64,000 nt of DNA from Monosiga brevicollis MX1 (GCF_000002865.3 NW_001865073.1:144780-208779), one strand, 5' to 3'; shown: positions 37,001-52,274, numbered from the stretch's first letter. Notes: a model not told the origin generated them from the sequence alone. Program-made: numbers and translations.

Positions 37001-37996
37001 ATACAGCCAAGTGAAGAAGATCGTCACGGACGGACCAGATGATCGTAGAATTGCCCATCACGGTGCGGTTTGGAATTGTCATGATGAGGTCATCGGCAAC
37101 CAAAATTTGATCGCCAGATGCGCGACTGTTGGCTTCGAATGTAAAATTCAAGGCCCGCACAGCGCTGTTGTCATCGGTCACCAAGCCGGCTGGAGCCAAG
37201 GGGACGGCCGGTCCATGCTCGGTGAAGGAGATGGCGTTGTACCGAGGATCCGCAGCATGGATGGCGCCCAATTCAAGATTGTCATTTGCGTTGAGATCGA
37301 GGCGAGGCGCGTCATCCACACGCACAATGGAGAGGGCTGCAAACGTCTTTGGCCCACCGGTCGCGGATGCTGCGGTTGTACCCGAGAAAACGGTGAACTG
37401 GACGTAGCGGTCCACACCATCAGGTTCGTCTTTGAAGTTGTAGTACTGAAGATCACGAAGGGCCTGCTCAAAGAGAGCCGCGCTTGCAGAGTGAGACGGA
37501 AAAGCGCTGAGGGTCAACACGCCCGAGACTTCACCGTAAGTCACGTTAAGTCCCGATGGGACCTGAATCAGTTTTTCAAGAGAAAATCACGCAAGGCGTT
37601 GAGGGTGAGGACGGTCAAAGACATGCCGAACGGAATCAAGTGCGGCGTGTCATGTGCAAGAGACGAGCAGCCGCAATCACATACCACAGCTGCCAGACCC
37701 TCCGAGAGTCCATCGGGGCGGGGCGTAAGCAGTGCTTCGATGCGAGTCAGGACGTCAGTATTGAGCGCAGCAATGTTGGCAGATGAGGCCACAACAGTTC
37801 CAAAAGAGGTGCTTTCGTCAAAGGTGCTTTGGTGCAAGCTGCCGGGGAGTGCGGGCCCATTGGCATCCACGTAGGCTAAACCGGCTTGACAGAACGCAGG
37901 CAGGCACACCAGGCAAAGGACAAGGACCCCCAAGCACATGTGGCCAGCAAACCCTCTGAGCGCCGTAGCCGCGCGCCTCGTGCTTGAGTGCTGCAT
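22047..37996 (-). CDS. Giant cadherin with LamG-like modules and a PTPG.R-type module, few introns
   Basis: One gene of roughly 5,000 residues. The start is the ATG at 37996: MQHSSTRRAATALRG, then a hydrophobic core LGVLVLCLVCLPAF, an evident signal peptide. Exon 1 ends near 37685 (donor GTATGTG) and the next begins near 37561; further introns lie near 37000 and 33290, and the last exon alone encodes about 3,700 residues. Cadherin repeats are clear from more than twenty boundary motifs of the DVNDNAP, DINEFAP or DANDHAP type, with LDRE/LDYE and DADxD calcium-binding elements. Three LamG/concanavalin-like regions lie near 35790-35080, 31890-31140 and 30950-30370. About nine further modules end in Y.N...EPTPG.R. 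The last codons (QLQIDVI, stop at 22047-22049) end on a strand, and no transmembrane segment or cytoplasmic tail is visible. It probably acts at or outside the cell surface in adhesion or prey capture; the ligand is unknown. Confidence 0.93.
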
Positions 37997-38676
37997 GCTA
38001 GGGCGTTGCAGCGATGAAGCCGCCCTCCTGCCTGCGCGCGTCGAAGCAATGCCTTTTCCCCCAGTGTAGAGAGTGCGGGCCGAAGAAGAGGGGAGAGGTG
38101 CAGATCGGGCCAAAGAGCAAGTGGACCCTCAGGCGCCGAGGCGCATAGCGGCTCTGAGTGGTCCCGATCACTCTCACCAAAAGGAGGTTCTCAAGGTTGA
38201 ATGCTGGCTCAGACAGATATCCTAAGCCGCCAAAGGGGTCGGGCATCAGCACATCTCGGTGGTACCAGGGGCCCGATGCTGGCACCAAGATTTAGCCTCG
38301 GAACGCCTCACAACAAAGAAATCATACCTGCCAGGCGCGCGCGCTCACTCTTCCTCCCTCTCTTTTCGTTGTGATGGCGTCGCGCGAGAGAGGTGCACGA
38401 CGAAAATCAATCTGAGCGCAGCAATGTTTTTCTCGGTATCGCGCTCTCTCTCGTCTCTGAAGTGTCTCTCTCGCTCTTAAGCTCTTTCTCTTCTCTCTCA
38501 AGCTCTCCCGCTCCATGCGTGCATGCAGGCAAGATCCATGATGATGGAACAATGAACCAAGACATGTTAAACCCTGCTAATGTTGTCGCCTCCCGTAATT
38601 CAAAATCCGAGAGGTGACAGTAAGTTTACTTCACCATCGTGACTGCGTTCGCCGTCTGTACTTTTCCGCCCGCAAC
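37997..38676. promoter_or_regulatory. Divergent region, cadherin / Rpp30
   Basis: The two starts lie 680 bases apart in opposite directions. A CT-rich tract with TCTCTC and GCTCTC units lies at about 38436-38520, some 160 bases upstream of the Rpp30 start codon. No other gene was seen. Confidence 0.5.
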
Positions 38677-40904
38677 ATGGACCTGAACCTGACCCCGCCC
38701 GCACCGACGGCGGTCGCGCCCCTCGTCGCCGCTGCGGCTCAAGGTGGGTGGACGCTCCGAGAACGTAGCACTGTCACCTTGCCATCTTGTAGAATGCATC
38801 TCGATATCTTTTTTGAAGGCTTCTTGTTCGGAAAGTCAACGCTTCGAGCTTGACTGGTGCTGCCCTGGGCCATCCTGCCAGCAACCGATCAGCTTGGCTC
38901 ACACGTGCTTGGTTGTGCCCTTTGTCCGTAGTGGGTTATCAGGGCGGTGCTGTCAACCAGGTCATCACAACACGTATCTCAACCGACGTGGTGCGTAGCT
39001 CTCCCTGGCCTCCCGGAAACACTCCCCTGTCCCGACCCTCGCCTTGGCCGAGCGAGGGCCTGTGCTCTGTGCTCTACTGTGCGCCCTCTGTTCAAATGCG
39101 CGGCACGTCGCTCGTAAAACTGACTGCTTGCGCGTAGAACCCGGATTTCTCCCTGGATAATCTGCCCGTACCCTCACATGGCTCAGCACAATCTAAAAGG
39201 CCATTTTTGCCGCTGCGCCGAGCCACCATTCTTCTCAACGATAATAGCAACTCCTTTGCCTTGGTTAGGCCGCACATTCGAGCCCTGCTTTGCCCCTTGT
39301 TCTCGACCGCTGCCCTTGCCCTTGCCGTTGTCCTTGCCCTTGCTCTTGCCCTTGCCTCTGCTTGCGTCCTCGCTGGCTTTGCTATAGCTCAGGCACCAAA
39401 CCACGGCCTTGTACTCACATGCATGCAACCTCGGTGGGGGGGGGGACGATGCTTGTCCTCTTCAACTTGGCGGCAAGCAGTCAGGTAGCTTTACTGGACT
39501 CAGCGAATTTGATATCCTGGCCGTTCTGCCCGGCACGGACAAGCTATTTGCGGTTGGTTCTTTCCGCCGGACTTCAAGCATCTCTTCCGCCTTCACACTT
39601 TAGGGTGGTTCTGGGTTGCCACATGCGGGCGGCCTCTCCCCCCACCCCCCATGACGAGTGTGGTTGACTGGCTCACCGCCTGTGTGCGTTAGCAATGCAC
39701 GGACAAACTGGAAGTGGATGTCATTAGTTTTGACCTGACCGCCAAACTGCCGTTTCGTGTCAAGCCCACACAGGTTGGTGTCACCAATCGTCTCTGCCTC
39801 GGCCTCTGTCTCTATCTCTGCCTCGACCTCTGTGTCTGTGCTCCTGCTTTTCCGTGTTTGACCTTAACCAAAGGGCCCATCATTTGTGACTCACGTTCTA
39901 GTTTGCTTGTGTACTCACGACATGCCCCACACGCTCATGCATTCGCTTGCACATGCTTGGCTCGGGTCTGGGATAGATCCGACAGGCACGCCAGCGCGGG
40001 GTATACTTTGAGCTTCAATATGGTCCTCTCCTGACCGCAGGTTGGTTGGTGCTGACTTGTCCTTCTGCTGACCAATGCCCCCCATACATCCATGCCTGCC
40101 TTTTGCACACGTGCCCGCCCCTCCCCCGGCCGCGCCTCCCTACTCGTTGCACATGGATGATGACCAATGCTTCTTTGACCATGTATCTGACGGACGGCAG
40201 ATGCTGCGACGCGTCGGCGAGTCATGAGCAATGCTCAACAGATTGTTCGCATGACCAAGGGCCGCCAAATCTTGCTTACTTCCGGGGTGCGCGCCTTGAT
40301 CAGAATCGCATGGCCCGCATTTTGTCGCGCCATTTTCATTGCCGATCGTCCATCGCTCACTGACTTTTCTCGTGTCTTCCGTGTCACCCATCCAGGGTTC
40401 CGCGCCCAACGTACTGCGCTCGGCCCATGATGTTGCCAACTTGGGCCGCCTCTTTGGCCTGACACGAGATGTGAGCCGAGCCTGAGCCCGAGCTCAAGCC
40501 TGGACCCCGCGTGGTACAAGTATCGCATTGTCTCTCACATCACAACGCATGTTGTCCCGCGTTTGGCTTTACAGCAGGCCTGGGTGGCTGTAACACAGGC
40601 ACCGCGGCAGGTCTTGATGCATGCACAGATGCGGCGTGATTCATACCGCGGTGTTGTCGCTGTTCGGTTGACCAAAGCTCTTCCCGCCTCTGAACAGTGG
40701 CGGCAACCTGCGCCCACGGCCCTGCCAAAGCGGTCCAAGTCCAAGCCGGCCCAGGTCCCGCCCAAGAAGGCAAAAGAAAGTGCCGCACCACCCCACTCAA
40801 CAACCAAAGGCAACAGCAACGCGGCAACGCCCGCGACGCCCGCCACCGTTGATGGCAACCCTGCACAAGCCAAAAGTGCCAAACGCGCCAAGCGCGCCAA
40901 TTGA
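38677..40904 (+). CDS. RPP30: RNase P / RNase MRP protein subunit Rpp30, many exons
   Basis: Rpp30 is a TIM-barrel-like protein of the nuclear RNase P and MRP ribonucleoproteins that mature tRNA and rRNA. The start is the ATG at 38677 (MDLNLTPPAPTAVAPL); exon 1 ends at 38743. Later exons read VGYQGGAVNQVITTRISTDV, FDILAVLPGTDKLF, then LEVDVISFDLTAKLPFRVKP (the family's DVDLVCITVTEKLPF region). These are followed by GVYFELQYGPLLTA, MSNAQQIVRMTKGRQILLTSG, and VLRSAHDVANLGRLFGLTRD near the C-terminus. The last exon ends in a lysine-rich, low-complexity tail (KSKPAQVPPKKAKES and SAKRAKRAN). Introns are short and several contain CT- or CCTTGC-type repeats. Exact borders of two middle exons (about 39430-39610 and 40140-40280) were not fixed. 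The family assignment is firm from the ordered motifs. Confidence 0.9.
39302..39372. repeat. CCTTGC hexamer repeat in an Rpp30 intron
   Basis: About nine imperfect copies of CCTTGC/TTGCCC lie in tandem, ending near 39370. A similar TCTGCC-type repeat occurs at 39791-39838 in another intron of the same gene. Confidence 0.75.
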
Positions 40905-41524
40905 TCAGCCCCCTGCTGGCATGGATTTTCTGCACAGCCTCTCCCAACCGCTTGATCGCTTGGGCCTGAGATGCCTCAAAACGTATGCAGAACCAAGTCG
41001 TGCAGATGGACCAGACCAGCTTTTCAAGCACGATAATGCGATAATGATAATTATTATGTAGTAATGGTGAATGACTTCTAGTGTGGATATCAGATGCCAA
41101 GTTTGAGTCGTGTCGGCAACTCGATTGACAGCCTGCCTCATGCAGCTGACAAGGGATAGTATAATGGTGCCGCGATGCCGCACCCATTCAAGCCCCCGCT
41201 CGGATCGAATGTGCGCGTCATGATGAAACATATGATGCACAACAACACAACACAACAACATGCAACATACAAAGCAGCACAAGAAGAAAAAGACGACTTT
41301 GTCGTCGTCTGCTTAAAAAAAGAGAGCTCGAACACACACACACACGTTCTCGTCCGCAAAAGTCATACGAGCAATAATTTACCGTCATGTCAACCCGGTC
41401 CACTTGCGGCACACACTGCCAACATGCATGCAAAGATGCAAGCGACACGTGGTAGGCGAGCATGGTCTGGAAACGATGTCGCCATCGCGTTGAACAGCCC
41501 AGCCCAGACACACATCATCAGACA
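40905..41524. other. Convergent intergenic region
   Basis: No gene was seen between Rpp30 and the low-complexity gene on the minus strand. It contains AT-rich GATAATTATTATG-like sequence near 41040-41060 and a short CA run near 41332-41345. Confidence 0.45.
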
Positions 41525-42823
41525 CTACTGTTCCTTCTTGCGCTTGGGACTGCCACATTCTGAATGTGGATGCCGTTGCTCACTGCTCGCGCGCCCTTGT
41601 GAGTGGCGGGAGCGAGGCGTCGAAGCGCCGGACAAGACGAGCGGAGACTGCTGCGCCTCTGGTGCGTCCAAGGCCTGAGACGACGGAGACGCCCGAACCT
41701 GTTTCGTTCGCGTTCTGGACTGATTGGGCTTTGCGACCACATCGACATCCAACACATTGGCAGGGCCACTGTTGTTTGCAGGACTAGGCGCGGCTACCGA
41801 TGCCGAGGCACGACGCAACGACGGCTTTGTGTGGCGCGACTCCATGGCGTATAGCATTTGCTGCGGCACTGACCGAATAGGTACTGCCAAAGAGGAACCA
41901 AGGCTGCTTCCCCTCTGGGCCAAACCGGTGGGAGCCACGGACACAGGCAGCTGGCTTGCGCTGGATCCATTTCTGATATTCTCTCCACCCAGGCCCAAGA
42001 GTGCCTGCAGGGACTGGTCGATACTGTGAGGTGTCTGCGAGCTTGATGCCTGCCCAGCATTCGGCTGCTGTACCAACTGGAGGAGGTGCTGAAATGCTTG
42101 CAGGTGGTATAGCGCCTGTTGGCGGTGTGTCTCAAGTTGACCTTGCAACGCCTGAGTAAGGGGGCTGATTGAAGTCGTGGGCACGCTTGCGACACCTTCT
42201 TCAAACCAGGTAGGCGGACAATACACGCCCTGCTGCGGCTGCGGCTGATAATTTCGCTCCGTCTTGGGTCGAGGTGGGTGATTGGAGCGGAAGGATGCGT
42301 GTGGTTGCTGTCGAGCTTTCACATCGCGCTGCAACTGATGCTGTTGCGGCTGCTGTGACGATTCCGGTGCCATCTGTGAAGCCAGCGACGGCGATGATGC
42401 CACAAGGCCATCCTCGTTCCTTATCGACGTGCCCCTTCCAGCAGGATGCATCAATTGAGCCGCTGAGGACGATGATAATGATGATGATGATGGTAAACTG
42501 CCATAAGTTGCTAGTTGTGCGCCACTCATTGTAGTTATCGGGAGCATGCGACTAAATGCCAATGAATCAAACATAGCAGGATTGACCAGGGCCGTCGCCG
42601 AGTTTGTTGTGGCTACGTGGGTGCCAGGTTGTAGCTGACGGGTTGGCACATGACCCAGGGAAGAAAGCACACTTGGTCCAGGCCAGATGGGCGCGGCCTC
42701 CGAGCCGACGGATGCTTGAGGTAGATGCAGAGCAGGCGCCGTGGTTAACACTGGGTATGGATTGCCACGTCGGGCATCCTGCTCAATGGCCTCCAACAAC
42801 CAGTTAAGATCATTCGAGGCCAT
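41525..42823 (-). CDS. Ser/Gln-rich low-complexity protein with C-terminal basic cluster, unknown
   Basis: A single exon of 432 residues from the ATG at 42823 (MASNDLNWLLEAIEQDARRG). The first 20 residues could form an amphipathic helix. The body is rich in Ser, Gln, Pro and Ala, including a serine run near residues 110-120. A segment QLETHRQQALYHLQAFQHLL near the middle (about residue 230) looks helical and Gln-rich. The C-terminus ends SPKRKKEQ, a plausible nuclear localisation signal, after several S/T-P sites. No domain is recognised. It could be a transcription-associated protein by composition alone. It is divergent from the coiled-coil gene starting at 44061. Confidence 0.6.
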   Translation of the reverse strand: MASNDLNWLLEAIEQDARRGNPYPVLTTAPALHLPQASVGSEAAPIWPGPSVLSSLGHVPTRQLQPGTHVATTNSATALVNPAMFDSLAFSRMLPITTMSGAQLATYGSLPSSSSLSSSSAAQLMHPAGRGTSIRNEDGLVASSPSLASQMAPESSQQPQQHQLQRDVKARQQPHASFRSNHPPRPKTERNYQPQPQQGVYCPPTWFEEGVASVPTTSISPLTQALQGQLETHRQQALYHLQAFQHLLQLVQQPNAGQASSSQTPHSIDQSLQALLGLGGENIRNGSSASQLPVSVAPTGLAQRGSSLGSSLAVPIRSVPQQMLYAMESRHTKPSLRRASASVAAPSPANNSGPANVLDVDVVAKPNQSRTRTKQVRASPSSQALDAPEAQQSPLVLSGASTPRSRHSQGRASSEQRHPHSECGSPKRKKEQ

Positions 42824-44060
42824 GGAGACTGACACGCGCTTGTCGAATGAACCCTTGTACGTCGACCTTGATGTGAGATGTGTGTGTGTTTGGCAGGTTA
42901 TAGCTTGGCCTTACGCATCTCTGGACGGGTGCGTGGAGTGGTCGAGTTGCAACTGAGGAAAAAGAAGGTTTTGCAGTAGTACACCTCTAGCACGACGGCG
43001 CCACTCCCACGCATGCACTGCCACTGGAGGACTGGCGGAGGGTGGCTGGGCTTTGTTAAGCAGCTCTTTCCAGTTTGGTTGCACCTGCAAACAGGAGAAC
43101 CGACAAACGTACGCACAAAGCCATCGAAAAAGCACACAGCCAAGATCCAGGTGAGCGCTGGACCCCATCCATCGAGTGCATCTCGGTGGAACAGGTCACC
43201 AAAACTGTCAGCCAGCAATTGAACCAATTGATTTACCTGAGCCGGCTAGGCGATGTACATTCAGTTGCACGGGCAAGGTTGTCGGTCAGCCAAGGAGAGA
43301 CCAGTACGGATGCCACTTCGCAGGAATTGGTACTGGGGCTGTTTAAAGGAGGGGGTGGTGGTGGTTGAAGATTGAGATCTGCTTGCTCGTACGAAGAAGG
43401 TTCATGTGAATTGTCAACGCGTCCGGTGCCAGGGCACACCATTCCGCGTTTGGTGTTTTCTACCCCCGGCACCCGGCTGCCATTTGAGATCTTCTTCTCT
43501 TTTTGGCCAACTCCCGACTGATTAACACGAAACCACCAAATTCGTCATTTTTCCCGTCTCTCTGCAGGGGCTTCACTTTCCCCTTTACACGTGAACGTCC
43601 GCATCCACCTCTCTGAACAACGACGAAAGAGTCAATGATCATGATGTAAGAACGGGGGTGACAAGTTTACACCCAATTCCCCTAAATTAAACGGAATGTA
43701 CCCTATGAACCGTGCTTGTTTGGTTTTTTACGTGTACTTCGTATATTTTGTTAAGGTGCTCACCGACGACAGACCCATGGGTTTTAGGTCGAGTAATAAC
43801 TTTTGGTAGCACGATGCTTCAGTTGACGAACGGAGTGAAAATTTTGTTTTGAGGGCATGATCCGCTGTCCGCTCGGCGACGCGCGCACGCACGCATTGCT
43901 CGATCCGACTCGGTGTCCGCCGCTCTTGTGTCGCTTCGTCCCGCTTGTGTCGTGCGGGGATCGTCCATCAACATCCGCGATAGTAACACCTCTCTCCCAC
44001 CTTACTCTTGCACGCTTGGAAAAGAGCAAAAGAGGGACAAGAGGCGAGAGATTGTGAGCC
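42824..44060. promoter_or_regulatory. Divergent intergenic region, 1.2 kb
   Basis: It separates the starts of two oppositely oriented genes of unknown function. Open frames here are short and mutually overlapping, with no family resemblance. A small polyglycine-like GGTGGT run ends near 43367. Confidence 0.4.
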
Positions 44061-44991
44061 ATGGTTGGAGATGGAATTGACAGCACGAAGCAGCGGTCAC
44101 CGCCGACCAGGGGCACGCCGACCTCGCCCGGTGCAACGCCGCGAAGCCCGCATACACCGCATCGCTCACCGCTGCGCAAGCACACCGCTTTGACTCGCAC
44201 ACCCATGAGGGGGTCGGCTGGATTGACCGCCCACCGTAACGCAAACGAAACGCGTGTTCCGCTGCCCTACCCATCATCCCCAAGCCCTGCCATAACGCGC
44301 CCCGAGAGCACGAGCCCCCGCAACGGGATCACCCTGGACCGTCTTCTCGAACCCAGCCGCCGCGGCGCCGCCCTGGTCGAGCTGCAGGCGCCCACTCGTC
44401 GCCGACGCCCTTCAGACGAAATGGGCCCCGTGGAAGCCCGCCTGCAGCGTCTTCAGACCGCCCTGGTTCGATCGTCCATGCCAGTCCCAAACACCCTCAA
44501 CTCACGCGCTGAACCATGCACCGGCCCAAACCTGCTATTCGCCTTCACTTGTGTCTTACCGTCTCGCCCGGCTGGGTTTGCCCTTTGTACACGCCTCGCA
44601 GGCCGACTTGCAGCGCACGACCAAAGAACAGCAAGACACGGTCAACCAGCAACAGGATGTTATTGGCCAGATCAAGCGCGACTTTGACAACCGGCTCCAG
44701 CAACAGGTTCAGCAGGTCCTCTTGTCTGACCAAGGCCCCGAAGACTTGAGCAACACCACCAGCCCGCGCTCCTCCACACTCCAGGCACCCAGCCCCAGGA
44801 CACCCTCCTCTTCCCATCGCATGAGCGATGCCCGCAGCCTACGTAGCGAAAGCCAAACCGAGGATGACGCGAGTGAAACCGTGGAGCTCCCTGGGGCCCG
44901 TCGTACCCCTGTCTTCAAGTCCCCGTCTCCACACCGCGTTACTCGCCGAGAGGCCATTGCGTCCCCAACTGTACGCTTTTCTGCCGTCTGA
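44061..44991 (+). CDS. Ser/Pro-rich protein with a central coiled coil, two exons, unknown
   Basis: Exons 44061-44465 and 44602-44991 join in phase 0 to give 264 residues from the ATG at 44061 (MVGDGIDSTKQRSPPTRG). The N-terminal half is dense in S/T-P and R-S-P sites (for example TPRSPHTPHRSPLRK), which are candidate CDK/MAPK targets. The join creates a continuous helix RLQRLQTAL-ADLQRTTKEQQD running into QQQDVIGQIKRDFDNRLQQQ, predicted to be coiled coil. That continuity is the reason I chose this splice despite the weak donor GTTCGA. The tail is again S/T-P rich and ends PTVRFSAV. A cytoskeletal or cell-cycle-linked role would fit the composition but is only a guess. Confidence 0.6.
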
Positions 44992-45430
44992 TTCCGCCCG
45001 TCCCTTGTCCAGCCTCGTGTCTGCTCTGCATCATGGTGTCTCCCCTGACTCTGCTCGAGCCCCAAGATGGCGCTGCGCGCCGTTGCTCTCCGCTGGCCCG
45101 GACTTGCATTCACATGAGCTGCCCATGCACATATCAACGCCAAGCTGAACATGTCAATTGATAGAAAAGAACACAACAACAGATGAAACAATACAGCTCC
45201 CGCCTCGCCAGGCATGCCCGCTATTGGCCATGTCAAGCAAACCCATCCTGAGCAAGGCCCCACGCCATCTGCAGCAAGAAGGCAACAAACACAAGTGGCC
45301 AAAATCGGTCTTCCGACCCACAATGCATGCTTGGACACGTGATGACGAAATGTGAAAACAAGGGGAAACGACACAACAAAAAAGGCGTCGACAGCAGACC
45401 CATCGTGCGGCATGCAATGCCACCACCGAG
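44992..45430. other. Convergent intergenic region
   Basis: This lies between the 3' ends of the coiled-coil gene and threonyl-tRNA synthetase. Nothing else was seen. Confidence 0.5.
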
Positions 45431-49091
<3,661 letters not shown>

Positions 49092-49636
49092 GGCAGGGGT
49101 GCTGGCTGAGGGGGATAGAGGTGGAGCTTGTTCCTGTTGTGCAGGCAGAAGCCAATCGACGCCTTGGTCGAGCAGAATTGAGGCAATGGCCGTCGAAGAC
49201 AGCATCTACACTAGAGTTACAGGATGCCCGATGTCAAGCGCAGCGGAACAAAAATGAGTCGACCCGCGCTTGCGAGCTAGCTGAAAAAGTTGCTCGTTAA
49301 GTTACGCAGATGCCAGTGCCTTTACAAGCAAGCAAGCGGCATGACAGAGCACAGACAACAACGCAACAAGGAGCTGAAGACCAGCCACCAACTCCACAAG
49401 CACATCACGGCGCTGAGTCGATCTTTGACATCAAATCAGGCGCGCTGCCGTTTCATCTCCCCCCATTAGCCAAAAGACAACGCCACTCTCAAGAAAACAG
49501 CACACAAACCCATCACCGCCTCGCCGCCCCTCACCCAGCCTCCTCCAATGACGAAAGAAAAACAGCAATTAAAAACCAGACAGATACAACCGCAAGCCGT
49601 CCAGCGCGCGAGCTCGGTACCCGCCGGCTGCCATTT

Positions 49637-49637
<1 letters not shown>

Positions 49638-49698
<61 letters not shown>
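49638..49698. repeat. CA microsatellite, about 30 units
   Basis: An uninterrupted CA dinucleotide run. Confidence 0.97.
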
Positions 49699-49700
<2 letters not shown>

Positions 49701-50386
49701 GGCTGCACACACGCAGAACATGTGAGAAGGCTTAAACCCCCGTCACTCCTGTCGTACCTGATTCAAAAGTGTAGCTTGTAACATACTGATAAGATATGAC
49801 ATGAGGTAGCATTGAAGGGTGCAGATGAGTTTTTGTTGTGATTTAGAGGTTTTGTGTCGTTTTGTTACAATAAATAAGCTTACTTTGTAAAGTGATTATA
49901 AACGTTGTTGTCGCAAGGTGTTTCGCAGTGATGGTGGAGGTGTCCAGATTGCGAAGTCACATCACCTTGATCAACTTTAAAGGGGTAAATTCATCTTCGA
50001 CAGCCACCCGCGGGAAAATTCAAACTCCGACGGCTTGAAGCCGCTCAGCAGAACAACACCTTTTTGCCTGTGCACCTCGCTCGCGTGACAACAAAAAAAA
50101 AAAAAAATCAGAAATCAGAGAGAGAGCGCGCGCGCCCGCGGCAGTGAATGGCAGCGCCAAGAGGCGGGGTATACCAGGGGGTGAGTCGACGGCAAAAGCC
50201 GTGGTGCAGGGCAACTAGACGGAGCAGGTGCTCTTTGAAATTGTGGTGGTCTTGCTGGACTCACGACAGGTGCTGATATTATTCTTTCCAGGTGGATGGT
50301 CCGAGGCGACCCGTCGTGTTTGGGCGCCAAACTGGACAGTGACAGTCAGCCGCTGCCGCTGCCCTTCGGAGTTTGAATCGCCTTTT

Positions 50387-50456
50387 CTCCCTCTCTTCCT
50401 CTCTCTGTCTATCTGTCTCTCTGTCTGTCTGTCTCTCTCTGTCTGTCTGTCTCTCC

Positions 50457-50537
<81 letters not shown>
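50387..50537. repeat. CT microsatellite with CTGT interruptions
   Basis: CTGTCTGT-type units from about 50405 to 50455 merge into a pure CT run to about 50536, about 145 bases upstream of the ATG at 50682. Confidence 0.95.
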
Positions 50538-50539
<2 letters not shown>

Positions 50540-50681
50540 CCCTTGGAGTCACTGAACAGCCTTGCTTGTTCACGTTTCAAGTCGGAAGGCAACCTGATTT
50601 GGGCGCTATCGTGGCGGCACGCCCCCGCTCCAGCAAAGCGTCTTGTCTTGGTTGCTGCACCTGCACCTGCATCTGCAGAGA

Positions 50682-52274
50682 ATGAGTCGCAAGGCTGTCC
50701 TTCACCCCCGGCCCGGTTCGACCGAGCTGTTTGAGACGCCCAACACGCTGCGGCCCGCGGGACCCTCGCATGTACCTGGAACGACGGCCACCGTCGGCGC
50801 AGACTCGCCACCGAATGCTGCTTTGCCCGAACACAGCGTTCTTTGGGATGAGTCGCCCTCGCAGAGGGAACTTCCGATGCCCACCCCGCGACGCTCGGTG
50901 TGTTTGATGGTTTTTGGCCTGTGCCACAAATCGAAAAGCCTCGTGTACTCTCATGCCCTTTCACCCCTGCATGAATGTCGGATCGGTTTGGAGCAGGTTT
51001 CCCGGAAAGATATTGCCTTGATTGTGCGCACCCTCTCGTCCCGTGGCGAGACGCGTGACGAGGGCGAGAATCGCCTACAGACCTACTTGCTCCATGTACG
51101 CGTCCGTCCCTCTGCCAGTGCGAGCACGCCTTGCTTGCCTCGCATGCCTGCTATCCTGCGCGCTCACCTTGCCACCAACTTGTCCCGCACGCGGTGCTAC
51201 GCAGCGACGGGCCGCCGAGGCGTCAGTGGCCTGCAGCACCTCACCGACACCCCCTGTCATACGGTGCGTGTGGGTGCCCCCCTGACAATTGGAGTTGGCC
51301 GCATAAACGACGATGCCGCGTCTCGTCTCAGTGAGAGTGCGTGACATAATGTATACTATAGGACGCGGTCCGTTTGGCAGCGACGCCGCCGCAGCTTGGA
51401 CCAACTCCATGACTTGGTGGCCAAGCTGCGGGATGAAGAATCACGCCAGACCGCCGGCCATGGCGTTGGTCATGCCAGTGCTGCTTCCCCAGGCCATGAT
51501 TCGCCGGCCCCGCCAGGTGGCAACGTTCCGGCAACAGCCTCCACCACGCCCATCACTGTTGCGTCAGCCCCCTTGCGGCGGAACAGCGATCGTGCCTCTG
51601 CCATGACCCCCCTTGACCCCGCTGGCGACGAGAGTGCTGACGAGGATGAGTTGGACGCGTTTTTGACGCAGCCGGATGTGGTCGATCTGTTACATCGACT
51701 AGAATCATCCAAGGGTCATGGCAACAGCAGCAGCGACGCTGCATCAACAAAAACATCCCCCCGCACTCCACGGCCCGCGTCACAAGCATCCCAATCGGGG
51801 CCTGCGGCACCAATCTCAGTGCGCCATCACGCGTCTACAACTACCACTACAGGCCGAACCCATGCCCAGCCCGACCCTGATTCATCCACGACCAAACGAG
51901 TTCCCTCCTGCCCTTTGCAGGGCGCAACAACTCGCTCGCCAATCTCGGCGATGAAGCGTGGTGCACCGTTGCAGCCCTCCCCGTTGCCTGCAAAGCGCGG
52001 CAGTGTGGCTCCCGTCTCTGCTGTGCCTTTGGGTGGGGCCGATCGTCGGTCTTTAAACGCCGGTGAGAACCACACTCTCGGCAAAGCCAAAACCAATGCA
52101 GCCCAAACCGTGGGCTCAAAGTCCACACCGACCCCGTCCATGTCGGAGGCTGTCAAGCTACGGATGGAAAAGAAGAAGATGGAAGCCACTATCCGACGCA
52201 ATAAAATTGCTGCGCAGCGGCGAAGACAGGCCGTTCAGGCCGCGCGCCAGGCCGCTGCCCCAGCCGGCCCCTGA
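50682..52274 (+). CDS. Unrecognised multi-exon protein with conserved-looking N-terminus and basic C-terminus
   Basis: The start is the ATG at 50682 (MSRKAVLHPRPGSTELFETP). Exon 1 runs to about 51095 and ends LQTYLLH before donor GTACGC. It contains a non-repetitive, foldable-looking stretch: VCLMVFGLCHKSKSLVYSHA, then HECRIGLEQVSRKDIALIVRTLSS. A short middle exon near 51222-51264 is uncertain. The last exon begins near 51362 and encodes SLDQLHDLVAKLRDEE, an acidic segment ESADEDELDAFLTQPDVVDL, a long Ser/Thr/Pro-rich region, and a highly basic C-terminal helix LRMEKKKMEATIRRNKIAA followed by QRRRQAVQAARQ. I do not recognise the family. The basic helix could bind nucleic acid or another coiled coil. 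Confidence 0.6.

Larger units (their letters stand above)
49206..50681. promoter_or_regulatory. Divergent region with CA and CT microsatellites
   Basis: It separates the starts of threonyl-tRNA synthetase (-) and the gene at 50682 (+). It contains a CA repeat at 49638-49698, a TATA-rich A/T stretch near 49850-49900 and a long CT tract at 50387-50537. No gene was recognised. Confidence 0.45.
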
